Counted from the first letter of the stretch, positions 26,917-36,476 are shown. The stretch is DNA of 64,000 bases from DASPKX01 sp035627835 (GCA_035627835.1 DASPKX010000104.1:1-64000), one strand, 5' to 3'. Notes: a model not told the origin generated them from the sequence alone. Program-made: numbers and translations.

Positions 26917-28902
26917 ATGTTCGCTGAGGATCCGAAACAATCGACGCGCGAGCTGCAATGGCTGGCGTTAGGTGTGCTGCTGGGCATGCTCATCCTTTTG
27001 GGCAAGCTCTGGCACACGCAGGTGGTCGCGCGGAAGCGTTATGAGCAAAGCCTGCAAGTGCAGTCAGTCCGCACGGTTCCCCTGCTCCCCACACGCGGAC
27101 GCATTCTCGATGTGCGCGGGCGGCAACTCGCCGAGAACGAGCCGCGGTATGACGTAAAGTTGTATCTCGAGGACATCCGCCCGTTGTTCTACCACGAGTA
27201 CACGAACACTGTTCGGCCGAGTTACCTCGCAACCAACCCGGGGGTGAAGCTGTCGCGCAGCGTGCAATTCGCCTTGCAAGCTGAAGCACGCTATCGGGTG
27301 GCTAGCAATCTCGTGGCAAGAGCAACGGCGGCGGTTGGGTCGCCCTTGATCCTGAATAAGGACAGGTTCGGCGAGCATTACACGAACAAGTTATCGCTGC
27401 CGCTCACCGTTCTGACCAACCTCACCCGAGCGCAGATTTCTGGCTTCATCGAAAAGGCCGCTGACTTCCCAGGTGTCGCGTTAGAAGCGACACCCGTGCG
27501 CGTTTATCCATATCCAGGTATCGCATCGCATTTGATTGGCTACATTGGGCGGGCGGAAATTCGAGGGACGGGAGAAGAGTTCCAGTTCAGCTATCCGGTG
27601 CAAGGCTTCGTTGGCCGCAATGGCCTTGAGCAGGCGTTCGACAGCGTGTTGCGCGGCACGCCCGGCGTGAAGGCGCTGTTGGTTAATAATATCGGATACG
27701 CCCAAAGCGAGTCGCGCCAACAGGAGCCGGAGCCTGGATGGGATCTCCACCTCACCCTGGATGTCGATATTCAAAAAGCGGCGGACCAGGCGTTGCGGAT
27801 GACCGGGCCGGAAACCCGCGGGGCGGCGGTGGTGATGGATGTGCGGAATGGGGACATCATTGCGATGGCTTCGTCCCCAACCTTTGACCTGAACGACTTT
27901 GTGGATGGGGTCAGCCATGCGCAATGGGCGGAGCTGACGGATCCGAAGACGCTGCCGTTGTTCGATCGGGCGGCGCAAGGGATGTATCCGCCGGGATCGG
28001 TTTACAAAATAATAACGGGGTTGGCTGCTCTGGAAGCGGGGTTGGATCCGAAAGCTTTGTACGAGAGCGCGGGCTATACGCGCATTGGACGCCGCATCAT
28101 CCAAGACACTGCCAAAGCGGGCATTTTTGATTTTCGGCGCGCCTTCGCCAAGTCGAGCAATCCGTACTTCATCGATGCGGGGCGGCGGATTGGGAAAGAA
28201 CGAATCCTCGCGCTGTCGAAGGAGTTCAAGCTTGGGGAGCGGACAGGCTATCTCTCCCGTACAGACATTAGGGATTCCTTAGAAAAGCCGGGTTATCTCC
28301 CGAATCCCCTGACTGGGTTGAAGCGAGACGGGTTGCCGTGGCAGGAGGGCGACACGGCCAACCTGTCCATTGGCCAGGGCGAGATTCTGACTACTCCGTT
28401 GCAGGTGGCGGTGATGATGGCGACGGTGGCGAACCGAGGCACGATTTACACACCGCGCTTGATCACGGCAATTCGTCCGCCGGAGAAGGACGCGACCGGG
28501 GCAGCTGGCGAGTTCTTCGAGCCGGGCATCCTGCGGGGACGGGTGAACTTAAGCCCGGCTTCCTGGCAGACGCTGCACGAAGCGATGCTGGCGGATGTTG
28601 AAGATCCAGAAGGGACTGGGAAGAGCGCGCGCATTGAGGGGTATCGGATCGGCGGGAAAACGGGCACAGCAGAGTTGGATCAACCGACCAAAGCGGGTGA
28701 CCGGAAGATCACCTGGTTCGCGGCTTATGGGCCGTTTGAGAATCCGCGCTATGCCGTGGTGGTGATGCAGGAGGGCGGCGCGTCGGGCGGCGGATCGTGC
28801 GCGCCGCGCGCGCGGGAGATCTTCAAGGCCTTGATCAAGCGGGACACCAATCCCCCACCCCAGGCTGAGCGGACTTTAACTTTTCAGAGGGAGGCGCGGT
28901 AA
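26917..28902 (+). CDS. mrdA: Penicillin-binding protein 2 (elongasome transpeptidase)
   Basis: 661 residues. An N-terminal anchor helix (LALGVLLGMLILLGKLW) is followed by the pedestal domain (RGRILDVRGRQLAENEPRYDV) and the transpeptidase domain with the active-site S-x-x-K in YPPGSVYKI, S-x-N in AKSSNPYF and K-T-G in IGGKTGTAEL. It crosslinks peptidoglycan during side-wall elongation with RodA, whose start overlaps its stop by one base. Confidence 0.97.
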   Translation: MFAEDPKQSTRELQWLALGVLLGMLILLGKLWHTQVVARKRYEQSLQVQSVRTVPLLPTRGRILDVRGRQLAENEPRYDVKLYLEDIRPLFYHEYTNTVRPSYLATNPGVKLSRSVQFALQAEARYRVASNLVARATAAVGSPLILNKDRFGEHYTNKLSLPLTVLTNLTRAQISGFIEKAADFPGVALEATPVRVYPYPGIASHLIGYIGRAEIRGTGEEFQFSYPVQGFVGRNGLEQAFDSVLRGTPGVKALLVNNIGYAQSESRQQEPEPGWDLHLTLDVDIQKAADQALRMTGPETRGAAVVMDVRNGDIIAMASSPTFDLNDFVDGVSHAQWAELTDPKTLPLFDRAAQGMYPPGSVYKIITGLAALEAGLDPKALYESAGYTRIGRRIIQDTAKAGIFDFRRAFAKSSNPYFIDAGRRIGKERILALSKEFKLGERTGYLSRTDIRDSLEKPGYLPNPLTGLKRDGLPWQEGDTANLSIGQGEILTTPLQVAVMMATVANRGTIYTPRLITAIRPPEKDATGAAGEFFEPGILRGRVNLSPASWQTLHEAMLADVEDPEGTGKSARIEGYRIGGKTGTAELDQPTKAGDRKITWFAAYGPFENPRYAVVVMQEGGASGGGSCAPRAREIFKALIKRDTNPPPQAERTLTFQREAR

Positions 28903-30092
28903 TGTTCGAAAAGCCTCTCAAAGAAAATGTGCATCGCATCGATTGGGTGCTGTGGGGCGGCATCCTCGGCCTGATGCTGGTGGGGGCGCTCTTCATATTT
29001 AGCGCGTCGCGCGCTGGCGACCCCACGAGTGGGCTGTGGATGCGGCAGGTCATTTCGTACGGGATCGGAATCATGCTCGTGGCGGTGCTGTGCGGTGTGG
29101 ATTACACCAAATGGTCGCGCTACGCGCTGGTCGGTTACTGGGGGTGCATCCTGCTCTTGCTGGCGGTGCTGATTCCGGGTGTGGGCGTGATGCGATACGG
29201 CGCGAGACGATGGATTGATTTTGGGCCCGTGCAATTTCAGCCGAGTGAATTTGCGAAGCTCGGGTTCATCTTCATGCAGGCGCATTATCTCAGCCAGCCG
29301 GTGGAAGAATTGCGCAGACGGTCGGCGTTCCTGAAGAGCCTCGCGTTGGCAGCGCTGCCATTTGTTTTGATTTTGAAAGAGCCGGACCTCGGGTCGGCGT
29401 TGGTCTTTTTCCCGGTGGGGTTGGCGATGATGTTTGTGGCCGGTGTGCCACGGCAGACATTGGCCAAGTTTTTGGGCGGGTCAGCAGTGATTATTGGGCT
29501 GCTGTTGCTCAACGTGCTTTTCGCCCCGCCGCAATGGCAGGTGAAGATTGAGGATTACCAGCGCCATCGCTTGCTTGTGTTTTTCGGTTTGGATTTTGCG
29601 CCTCGGGACGCCACGCCTGAAGCGCGACAAAAGGCTCGATCGTTGCAGCGAGAAAAAAGCTACAACGTGGAGCAGGCCTTAATCTCCGTCGGTTCCGGCG
29701 GGGTGATGGGCAAAGGCTGGCGGGAAGGAACCCAAAATGCATTGGGATACTTGCCGCGGGCAGTGGCGCACAATGACTTCATCTTCTCCGTGATTGCCGA
29801 GGAGAAAGGATTTGTGGGCAGCGTGATCGTGATCACGCTTTACACCATAGTGCTGCTAAGCGGGCTGCGAATCGCAGGCCAGGCGCGCGATCGCCTGGGA
29901 AAACTGCTGGCAGTGGGCGTGGTGGCCCTCTTGTTCAGTCATATCTTCATCAACATCGGCATGAACATTCGCCTGATGCCCGTGACGGGCATACCGCTGC
30001 CGCTCCTCAGTTATGGAGGATCGTCTGTGGTTTGCTCGTTGATCGCGATTGGCATCCTGCAAAACGTGCACCTCTACAGAAGGTCTTATTAA
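28902..30092 (+). CDS. rodA: Peptidoglycan glycosyltransferase RodA (SEDS family)
   Basis: 396 residues with about ten transmembrane helices. SEDS landmarks are visible: GARRWIDFGPVQFQPSEFAKL in the first half, the loop with KEPDLGSALVF, AVAHNDFIFSVIAEEKGFVG, and MPVTGIPLPLLSYGGSS near the C-terminus. RodA polymerises glycan strands and forms a complex with PBP2. The ATG overlaps the mrdA stop (TAATG). Confidence 0.97.
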   Translation: MFEKPLKENVHRIDWVLWGGILGLMLVGALFIFSASRAGDPTSGLWMRQVISYGIGIMLVAVLCGVDYTKWSRYALVGYWGCILLLLAVLIPGVGVMRYGARRWIDFGPVQFQPSEFAKLGFIFMQAHYLSQPVEELRRRSAFLKSLALAALPFVLILKEPDLGSALVFFPVGLAMMFVAGVPRQTLAKFLGGSAVIIGLLLLNVLFAPPQWQVKIEDYQRHRLLVFFGLDFAPRDATPEARQKARSLQREKSYNVEQALISVGSGGVMGKGWREGTQNALGYLPRAVAHNDFIFSVIAEEKGFVGSVIVITLYTIVLLSGLRIAGQARDRLGKLLAVGVVALLFSHIFINIGMNIRLMPVTGIPLPLLSYGGSSVVCSLIAIGILQNVHLYRRSY

Positions 30093-30101
30093 CCCTCAAA
30101 T

Positions 30102-32045
30102 ATGAACGATAGAAACTTTTCGCGGCGACGCAAAACCATGAGATTCCGCCCTCCTGGCGGGCTCAGCGCGCCGAACCGCCCGACCAAAGCAGCGAATGAA
30201 GCTCGCGCTGATGCGGTGGGTGAGACGACTTCAGGGCCGGAAGCTGTGTTCGACGGCAGGCACACGAAGGAAATTGAACGCGCTGAGAATGTGGCGGCGG
30301 GACTGCCTGCGGATCCACATGAAGCTTCGACTCAAACGACGAATGTGGCTCCAGAGCCGCAGCCGCAAAAACCGGAGCCGGAATACAAGCCAATCGAAGT
30401 GCAAAGCGCCGCGCCGGTGGGAATCGTGGAGACGATTCGCGCAGCGGCCGAAAAAGTGATCAAACGTGTGCAACGGTTGATCAAGCCGGAGAAGCAGACT
30501 CACAAGGAAGTGTTGATCAACGCGGAGTCGCTCGAGACGCGCGTGGCGGTGTTGGAAGATGGGCGCGTCGAGGAGTTCACGATCGAGCGCACGGAAGATG
30601 ACCGGCTCGTCGGGAGCATTTACAAAGGAAAGGTTCGAAACCTTGAAGATGGATTGAAGGCGGCGTTTGTGGACATTGGGTTCGAGAAGAATGCTTTTCT
30701 CCATTACTGGGACATTGTGCCGGCGCCGTTTGATAGCGGCGTGGAAGTGGTCGAGCGCGAAGGCGCGCGGAAGAAAGATCGGCCGCGCATCACGCAAAAA
30801 GATATTCCGAAGCTTTATCCTCCAGGCAGCGAAATCATCGTGCAGGTGACGAAGGGGCCGATTGGGACGAAGGGGCCGCGCGTCACCACGAACCTGGCTT
30901 TGCCGGGACGTTACTTGGTGCTGCTGCCGAACTCGGACCAGAGCGGTATTTCGCGGAAAATCGAGGATCCCGAGGAGCGGAGCCGGCTTAAGAAAATCCT
31001 CCGCAGCTTGAGCATTCCCGAAGGGATGGGAGTGATCATTCGCACCGTGGGCGAAGGGCAGCAGGCGCGTTATTTCGTGCGCGACCTGGCGTTGCTTTTG
31101 GATGAGTGGAAGCGGGTTGCGGACAACATCCAGAACAAGCCGATTGCGAGCTGCGTGTTCCAGGAACCGGATTTGATCGAGCGCACCGTGCGCGACTTCC
31201 TGACGGAGGATGTGGACCGGATCATCATCGACAACGGCCGCGAATACGACCGTGTGCGTGAGATGATCGGCCGCATTTCCCGGCGCTCGATGACGAAGGT
31301 GAAGCTTTACGCAGAGCCACAACCGTTGTTCGACCGGTTCGGTGTGACACGGCAATTGGAAAGCGCATTCTCGCGGCAGGTGCCGTTAAAGAGCGGCGGT
31401 TACATCGTCATTGATGAAACGGAAGCGTTGGTGGCGATCGACGTGAACACCGGCCGCCACAAGGGGAGCAAGGATCAGGAATCGACGATCCTGAAGGTCA
31501 ACGTGGAAGCGGCCGAAGAAATTGGGCGGCAGTTGCGGTTGCGCAACATCGGCGGCTTGATCGTGCTCGATTTCATCGACATGAAGTCGGTGCGCGATCA
31601 GCGGCAAGTTTATCAAAAGCTGAAGGAGTCACTCCGCCGGGATAAGGCGAAGACACATGTGCTGCCGATCTCGCAGCTCGGCTTGATGGAGATGACGCGC
31701 CAGCGGCATTCAGAGAGCGTGCGCTCGACGGTTTACGACGACTGCCCGCATTGCAAAGGGCGCGGCAAGGTGAAGAGCGCGCTGACGATGAGCGTGGAGA
31801 TTCAGCGCAAGCTGGTCGAGATACTCAAACGCCGCAATCGAGACGAATCGGACTTCCAGCTCAAGGTAGTCGTCAATCCATCCGTGCGCGACCGTCTGCG
31901 GGGCGAGGACGAACGGCTAATCATCGAACTTGAGAAGAAGTACTTTGGACGGCTGGAGTTCCGTTCGGACCCAGGCTTGCATCCCGAGCAGTACAAGATT
32001 GTAAATGCGATGACGAACGAAGAGTTGGCGAACGTTGGGTTGTAA
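30102..32045 (+). CDS. rng: Ribonuclease E/G
   Basis: 647 residues. A basic, Pro/Glu-rich N-terminal extension of ~140 residues precedes the S1-like domain (VGSIYKGKVRNLEDGLKAAF, IGFEKNAFLHYWD). The catalytic part shows VAIDVNTGRHKG and GGLIVLDFIDM with the metal-binding Asp residues, and the zinc-link CPHCKGRGKV. RNase E/G processes rRNA and starts mRNA decay. Linkage of rng to mreBCD is known from Proteobacteria (mre-maf-rng); here it closes the shape operon 9 bases after rodA. The extension is longer than in E. coli RNase G and lacks a recognisable degradosome scaffold. Confidence 0.95.
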   Translation: MNDRNFSRRRKTMRFRPPGGLSAPNRPTKAANEARADAVGETTSGPEAVFDGRHTKEIERAENVAAGLPADPHEASTQTTNVAPEPQPQKPEPEYKPIEVQSAAPVGIVETIRAAAEKVIKRVQRLIKPEKQTHKEVLINAESLETRVAVLEDGRVEEFTIERTEDDRLVGSIYKGKVRNLEDGLKAAFVDIGFEKNAFLHYWDIVPAPFDSGVEVVEREGARKKDRPRITQKDIPKLYPPGSEIIVQVTKGPIGTKGPRVTTNLALPGRYLVLLPNSDQSGISRKIEDPEERSRLKKILRSLSIPEGMGVIIRTVGEGQQARYFVRDLALLLDEWKRVADNIQNKPIASCVFQEPDLIERTVRDFLTEDVDRIIIDNGREYDRVREMIGRISRRSMTKVKLYAEPQPLFDRFGVTRQLESAFSRQVPLKSGGYIVIDETEALVAIDVNTGRHKGSKDQESTILKVNVEAAEEIGRQLRLRNIGGLIVLDFIDMKSVRDQRQVYQKLKESLRRDKAKTHVLPISQLGLMEMTRQRHSESVRSTVYDDCPHCKGRGKVKSALTMSVEIQRKLVEILKRRNRDESDFQLKVVVNPSVRDRLRGEDERLIIELEKKYFGRLEFRSDPGLHPEQYKIVNAMTNEELANVGL

Positions 32046-32064
32046 GTCAGCGTTTGAGAATGTC

Positions 32065-32095
32065 AGAGCCCGCTTCGAAAGGAGCGGGCTCTTTC
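32065..32095 (+). terminator. Terminator of the mre-rng operon
   Basis: AGAGCCCGCT (32065-32074) and AGCGGGCTCT (32083-32092) make a 10-bp stem with an 8-base loop, followed by TTT-CC-TTT. Confidence 0.88.
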
Positions 32096-32191
32096 CTTTG
32101 TTGAACGCAGGCGCATGCGCGGGCGCACACCGTGGAGAGCGACAACCGATTGGCTGCCGCCCTCCGAAAGAGGCTAATGAATGAGCTTCCG

Positions 32192-32551
32192 TTACGCTCT
32201 GGCGTGTTGAGGCGAGGGAAGCTTGCTGGTGAAGGCTGCAGCTCCGATTTCGAACAAGCCAAGCGCCAAATGAGGCGCCCAGACGTGGTCGGCGAAGCCA
32301 AGCAGCCATGGGGAAGCGGCCAAAAAGAGGCCGCTGCAAAAATCGAGGGCCAGATGCATGGACATTGGGATCACACGCAATAGGCCCATCTCGTAATCGG
32401 TCAGAAGGCTGTAGAGCAGGCCAAGCCCGCCTACAGCAACCATTGCCCAGGTCTCGGGACCGCCGGCTGCGAAGCCGAGCAACCAGGGGGCGAACGCGAT
32501 TAAGGCGCCCACTGAATAATCCAAAAAGCCGTGTGCTCTGGTCGTTAGCAT
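32192..32551 (-). CDS. SPW-repeat membrane protein
   Basis: 119 residues, four hydrophobic helices in two internal repeats: FAPWLLGFA near residue 20 and ASPWLLGFA near residue 80, the signature of the SPW repeat family. N-terminus carries LTTRAHGFLDYSVG. Function is unknown in the family. It is followed 12 bases upstream on the same strand by the Ser/Gly-rich protein gene, so the two may be co-transcribed. Confidence 0.8.
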   Translation of the reverse strand: MLTTRAHGFLDYSVGALIAFAPWLLGFAAGGPETWAMVAVGGLGLLYSLLTDYEMGLLRVIPMSMHLALDFCSGLFLAASPWLLGFADHVWAPHLALGLFEIGAAAFTSKLPSPQHARA

Positions 32552-32563
32552 AAGCGTGCAGAA

Positions 32564-33535
32564 TTAGCGCGAACCGCCGCCAGTGGAGCTGCCGGTGGAA
32601 CCGCCCGTCGATCCGCCAGCGCCGCTGCTGGAGCTGGCAGAACCGCCAGAGGTTGAGCCGCCGCTGGACCCGCCAGAGGCGCCACTTCCAGAGCCGCCAG
32701 AAGAGCTTCCCGAGCCGCCCGAGCCGCTGCTGCCGGAACCACCCGAAGAGCTGCCGCTGCCGCCAGCGCCGCTGCTGCCTGTGGAGCTACCGCTGCCACC
32801 GGTCGAGCCAGAGGCAGAACCTGTTCCGCTACCACTGCCGGAGCCGGTGGCATCCGAGCCGCTGCTGGAACCGGAACTGCCGCTGCCTAAGCCCGAGCCA
32901 CTCGTGCTCCCAGAGCCGGAGCCGCTGCCGGATTGGCCGCTGGCGGAGCCGCCAGAGTTTCTCCCGCCGCGCTGGCTTTGATCAGCATTGCCATGGCCGC
33001 GATAACGATTGGTGGAGTTATATAAGCCAGTGTCAGAAGCACGGCCGCCGCTCGCCGACGCGCCGATGCCACCCTGGGAGCTGGAGCCGCTGCCGCTCAG
33101 GCCGCCTGTGCTGCTGCCGCTGGTAGATCCCGAAGCGCCGCCCTGGCTGGAGCTGGAGCCGGAAAGGCCACCGGAGCTAGAGCCAGAAGAACCGCTCTGC
33201 CCCGAGCCGGAGCCACCCGAAGCTGACGTGCCGCTTTGGCCGGAGGCAGAACCGCCGGACGAAGAGGATCCGCTTTGGTCAGAGCTGGAGCCGCTGGTGG
33301 ACTGGCCAGAACTGCCTTGAGAGCTGGATTGGCTGCCTTGCTGGCCTCCAGAGAATGTTCCGCCGCGGGAACGCGCCGTGTCGCTTTGCGAGTTGCCTTG
33401 AAGTGAGCCGGAAGAGGAGCCGGAGCTTCCGCTGCCAGAACCCGAACCGGAACCCGGACCCGAACCGCCAGAACTTTGCGCATGCGTCATGGCGCTCAGC
33501 GCGAAGACTGCGATTAAAACTGCAATTTTTTTCAT
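32564..33535 (-). CDS. Exported Ser/Gly-rich low-complexity protein
   Basis: 323 residues. A normal signal peptide (KKIAVLIAVFALSAMTHA) is followed by ~300 residues made mostly of Ser and Gly with interspersed Gln, Ala and Thr, in irregular SGSG/SSGGS repeats. A single island of higher complexity lies near residues 165-190 (SDTGLYNSTNRYRGHGNADQ). AGGAG precedes the ATG by a proper distance. There are no Cys, no sortase or PEP-CTERM tail. The composition suggests a disordered, possibly matrix-forming or spacer polymer, but no function can be assigned. The frame is real because of the signal peptide and ribosome-binding site; the reverse-strand Glu/Pro-rich frame is a mirror of it. Confidence 0.72.
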   Translation of the reverse strand: MKKIAVLIAVFALSAMTHAQSSGGSGPGSGSGSGSGSSGSSSGSLQGNSQSDTARSRGGTFSGGQQGSQSSSQGSSGQSTSGSSSDQSGSSSSGGSASGQSGTSASGGSGSGQSGSSGSSSGGLSGSSSSQGGASGSTSGSSTGGLSGSGSSSQGGIGASASGGRASDTGLYNSTNRYRGHGNADQSQRGGRNSGGSASGQSGSGSGSGSTSGSGLGSGSSGSSSGSDATGSGSGSGTGSASGSTGGSGSSTGSSGAGGSGSSSGGSGSSGSGGSGSSSGGSGSGASGGSSGGSTSGGSASSSSGAGGSTGGSTGSSTGGGSR

Positions 33536-33765
33536 TCCGTTAATCTCCTAGTTGTCGTTGGACTGCAACCAATGCCGACATGGCTGATTGCGAGGCCAAC
33601 CTTCCTCGCCAGCAGAGTGGCAACAATGCGTAGAGGAGCGGGGATGAAGGGCGAACTATGAGATGAGAGCGCGCTCAGGGAAACACGGGGGTATGAGTGC
33701 AGGAGAAGCGGAGCGCCAGTTTGTGGTTGCGCATGGTCTTAATGAAACTTAAACCAAGCATCACG

Positions 33766-33975
33766 ATGAAATCCCTCGTTTACATTCTGATTGCTGTAGT
33801 CGCTTTCAGCGCGGCGCCGGTCTACGCTGCGAACGATCGAGCCAAAGAATCCGCACCGACCGAAGCGACGGATGGGGTGAAGAAAGAGAAGAAGGCCGAA
33901 AAGGCCAAAAAGAAGAAGAAAGCCAAGAAGGCAAAGAAGGCTAAAAAAGACAAGAAGCACGCGCGGCAATCCTAA
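33766..33975 (+). CDS. Small exported Lys-rich protein
   Basis: 69 residues from the ATG at 33766 (an ATG at 33742 and a GTG at 33697 are alternatives). The signal peptide KSLVYILIAVVAFSAAPVYA is followed by ~20 residues of mixed sequence and a tail of repeated KK/KAKKAKK units. Nearly half of the mature protein is lysine. Such a polycation could bind DNA, polyphosphate or acidic polysaccharide outside the cell; this is speculation. It is followed by a strong terminator, supporting a real monocistronic gene. Confidence 0.6.
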   Translation: MKSLVYILIAVVAFSAAPVYAANDRAKESAPTEATDGVKKEKKAEKAKKKKKAKKAKKAKKDKKHARQS

Positions 33976-33995
33976 TCACGAACACGTTTTTACCG

Positions 33996-34025
33996 GGCCA
34001 GCGCTTTTGGTGCGCTGGCCTTTTT
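33996..34025 (+). terminator. Terminator of the Lys-rich protein gene
   Basis: GGCCAGCGC (33996-34004) pairs with GCGCTGGCC (34012-34020) around a 7-base loop, followed directly by TTTTT. Confidence 0.9.
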
Positions 34026-34047
34026 GTTTAGATTTCCGGGCGCTTGC

Positions 34048-34782
34048 ATGAGGATCGAACTCAGTGGTGTTTCAAAGAGGTATGGCCGCACACGTGCACT
34101 GGATGCGGTAAGCCTGCAGATTGAGCCGGGGCAGATCATCGCACTGTTGGGCTCGAACGGAGCCGGGAAAACAACGTTGCTGCGAGCGTTGGCAACCATT
34201 GTGGGGCTGGATCGCGGCGAGATCCGCCTCGATGGGGAATTGCTCACACGCGACCGGCTGGACTTGCGCCGGCGAATGATGTTCCTGCCCGATTTCCCTT
34301 TTCTATTCTGGGACCAGAGCACGCTAAAAAATATCGCAACCATCTTGCGGTTGCACGAAGCAGATGCTTCAGGCGTGGAAAAGCGGGTGGTCGAATTGCT
34401 AAGGGATTTCGATTTGCTCCCCCTGGCCGATACGCCGGTGCAGAGCTTGTCGCGAGGACAAGGTTATAAGACCGGTCTAACAGGGCTGCTGGCCGTCAAT
34501 CCTGAGCTGTGGCTGCTGGACGAGCCGTTCGCCTCGGGCATGGATCCACATGCGATCCAGGCGTTCAAACGGCATGCCCGCACAGCCGCAGCCGCAGGGA
34601 GAACCATCATTTACTCGACGCAGATTCTTGATGTGGCCGAGCGGTTCTCTGATCGCGTCTGCGTGATCCATGAAGGCGAGATTCGGGCCTTCGATAGCCT
34701 GGAACGACTTCAGGCTGCTGCCGGAACACAGGAGCAGGCTCTCGATGCGCTGTTCCGGCGGTTGCGTGAGGAAAGCAAGTGA
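34048..34782 (+). CDS. ABC transporter ATP-binding protein
   Basis: 244 residues from the ATG at 34048. Walker A GSNGAGKT (35-42), Q-loop region, signature motif in the variant form LSRGQ (family consensus LSGGQ), Walker B WLLDEPF, and the H-loop replaced by a TIIYSTQIL stretch, as in ABC-2-type export systems where the switch residue is often Gln. It pairs with the permease whose GTG start overlaps its stop. Substrate unknown. Confidence 0.92.
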   Translation: MRIELSGVSKRYGRTRALDAVSLQIEPGQIIALLGSNGAGKTTLLRALATIVGLDRGEIRLDGELLTRDRLDLRRRMMFLPDFPFLFWDQSTLKNIATILRLHEADASGVEKRVVELLRDFDLLPLADTPVQSLSRGQGYKTGLTGLLAVNPELWLLDEPFASGMDPHAIQAFKRHARTAAAAGRTIIYSTQILDVAERFSDRVCVIHEGEIRAFDSLERLQAAAGTQEQALDALFRRLREESK

Positions 34783-36476
34783 GGCTGCATTCACCAGCTT
34801 TTCTCCGAGGCGCGAGCGCCCTGGTGCGAAGGGAAATCCGCGCTTCACGCGAGCTTCGTCGGCAGGCCCGCAGAGCGAAAAAGGCACGGTGGTTCTCGAG
34901 CAGCGATTTTTTTGTTCACGCACTCGGGCTGTCGTTTTTCTTAAGCATGCTCTCGAAGGTGGGCCCCTCGGGAACAGGGGCGCAGATGGTGTTAGTCACT
35001 ATCTGGTCCACCCTCGCGGTGTTCTGGATCGTCCCAGCTATTTTTGAGAGAGTGTATCGATCGCCGATCGTTTCAACGCTCTACCATCTGCCCGTCCCAG
35101 ATGAGATGATCTTCGAGCATCGCTTCCGCGCGTTAGTCCTGAACGCGGGTGGCTGGCTGCTGGCAGACTTAGCAGTGATCATGGGCTCCCTTCATATCTT
35201 CCAAGGGTGGGAGATTTCCGCGGGAGCAATTGCGGTCACCGTCGCAGTGGTGTCGCTCCAAGCCGCGGTGGTTATGGCCTGCGCAACCCTCGCAGCTCGG
35301 CATGCGCCCTCCCTGCCCTATCGCCTCATTGTGTGGCTTGTGGTCATGGGGGTGATTCTGCCGGTTTGGATCGGGAGCAAGTCTGCGGTCAACACGATTG
35401 GGGGAAGTCTCCAAACGATTGCTGGATGGCCGTTCTGGGCTTTGCCCACCGGGTGGTTAACGCGAACGCACACGGAAGCAATGGGAGAGTTTTGGCTGAG
35501 CGCCCTCTTGCCGATTCCCGCCGTTATATGCCTGATGATTGGAGCGCGCTTGGCCTATCGCGACCTCAAAAGCTCTTACACACTTACGGAGGAAATGCTT
35601 CCGCATCCCGGCTCGATTGGTAACCCTTTAAGGAACGATGAAGAGGGTCTCCAGGAGGAGCGGACGCGAGCAGGCATAACGGAGATCGAAGACCGAATCT
35701 TTTCACGCGAATTCTTAACGCCGAGCGCCGTGAGGCCGGAAGGCATAATCGAGCAAACTGCGCTGGGCGCTCTCAACCCAAAGGAGCGCGAGCTTGTTGC
35801 CGTTTTCAACGGGCAGGAACCGCGATGGACGAGGCAGTGGAAGCGGCGGGCGATTCTGTTGGCGTTTCTGGGAAGCTTGGCCGTGGCCGGACAAAACAAA
35901 GCATTGGCTTTGGTGTTCTACCTTGTTTGCGGAGTCTCGCTATTGGCAGTGATCCCGCTTGGGAACCCGTTGCCTACCGCCTTTCAAATGCTGTTCCTTA
36001 GCGGCACAAACATCCCGCTGTATGCCGGGTTTCCAGTGAGTTTCAAACAACTCGCCTCGATTATTCTACGGATTTCCACCATCCGTTGGGCGGCGGCGCT
36101 GCCGCTCGTGCTCGCGTTTTGTGCAGCTTGCGGGGTCATCGGAGGAAGTGGAGTCACAGCCGGTGTAATGGCCGGTCTGAAAGCGGGGTGGTTGTTGCTC
36201 GTTATCCAACCGCTGCTGGTGGTGATGTTCTTCAGCTCGGGCTCGAACGACAGTTCGCAGTTCCGTTGGCGTCAACTCCCGGGGCTGGTTGCCTTCTTAA
36301 CGGGGTTCGCCCTGACAGGCGGACTCTGTTTGGCCGTTATCTTCTCCCGAAATCCAGCCGTAGTGATCTGGTGCGGCATGGGCGCGCTGGTGTGCGCGTG
36401 GATTCTGCTGTGGGCTTACGCGAGGATGTTTCGAACAGGAAAGTTCGATTTACTGCAAATCCCGCAGGTGTCATGA
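34779..36476 (+). CDS. ABC-2-like transporter permease, uncharacterised
   Basis: 565 residues from a GTG start that overlaps the ATPase stop (GTGA). Roughly twelve hydrophobic helices in two clusters (~45-260 and ~365-555) are separated by a ~100-residue soluble, charged region (LTEEMLPHPG ... NGQEPRWTRQ). This is consistent with a fused or duplicated ABC-2 permease serving the single ATPase upstream. No extracellular substrate-binding protein is encoded nearby, which argues for export rather than uptake. Its stop overlaps the ATG of the next gene. Confidence 0.7.
   Translation: MRLHSPAFLRGASALVRREIRASRELRRQARRAKKARWFSSSDFFVHALGLSFFLSMLSKVGPSGTGAQMVLVTIWSTLAVFWIVPAIFERVYRSPIVSTLYHLPVPDEMIFEHRFRALVLNAGGWLLADLAVIMGSLHIFQGWEISAGAIAVTVAVVSLQAAVVMACATLAARHAPSLPYRLIVWLVVMGVILPVWIGSKSAVNTIGGSLQTIAGWPFWALPTGWLTRTHTEAMGEFWLSALLPIPAVICLMIGARLAYRDLKSSYTLTEEMLPHPGSIGNPLRNDEEGLQEERTRAGITEIEDRIFSREFLTPSAVRPEGIIEQTALGALNPKERELVAVFNGQEPRWTRQWKRRAILLAFLGSLAVAGQNKALALVFYLVCGVSLLAVIPLGNPLPTAFQMLFLSGTNIPLYAGFPVSFKQLASIILRISTIRWAAALPLVLAFCAACGVIGGSGVTAGVMAGLKAGWLLLVIQPLLVVMFFSSGSNDSSQFRWRQLPGLVAFLTGFALTGGLCLAVIFSRNPAVVIWCGMGALVCAWILLWAYARMFRTGKFDLLQIPQVS

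Noticed and set aside
30231..31355. 374-codon minus-strand frame opposite rng
   Set aside because: Shadow of a conserved gene; no family similarity in the translation.
32583..32981. Glu/Pro-rich plus-strand frame over the Ser/Gly-rich gene
   Set aside because: It is the reverse complement of the Ser/Gly codons; no signal peptide or ribosome-binding site.
32564..33535. CRISPR or minisatellite reading of the Ser/Gly region
   Set aside because: The repetition is at codon level (SGSG-type) and irregular; there are no constant repeats with unique spacers.
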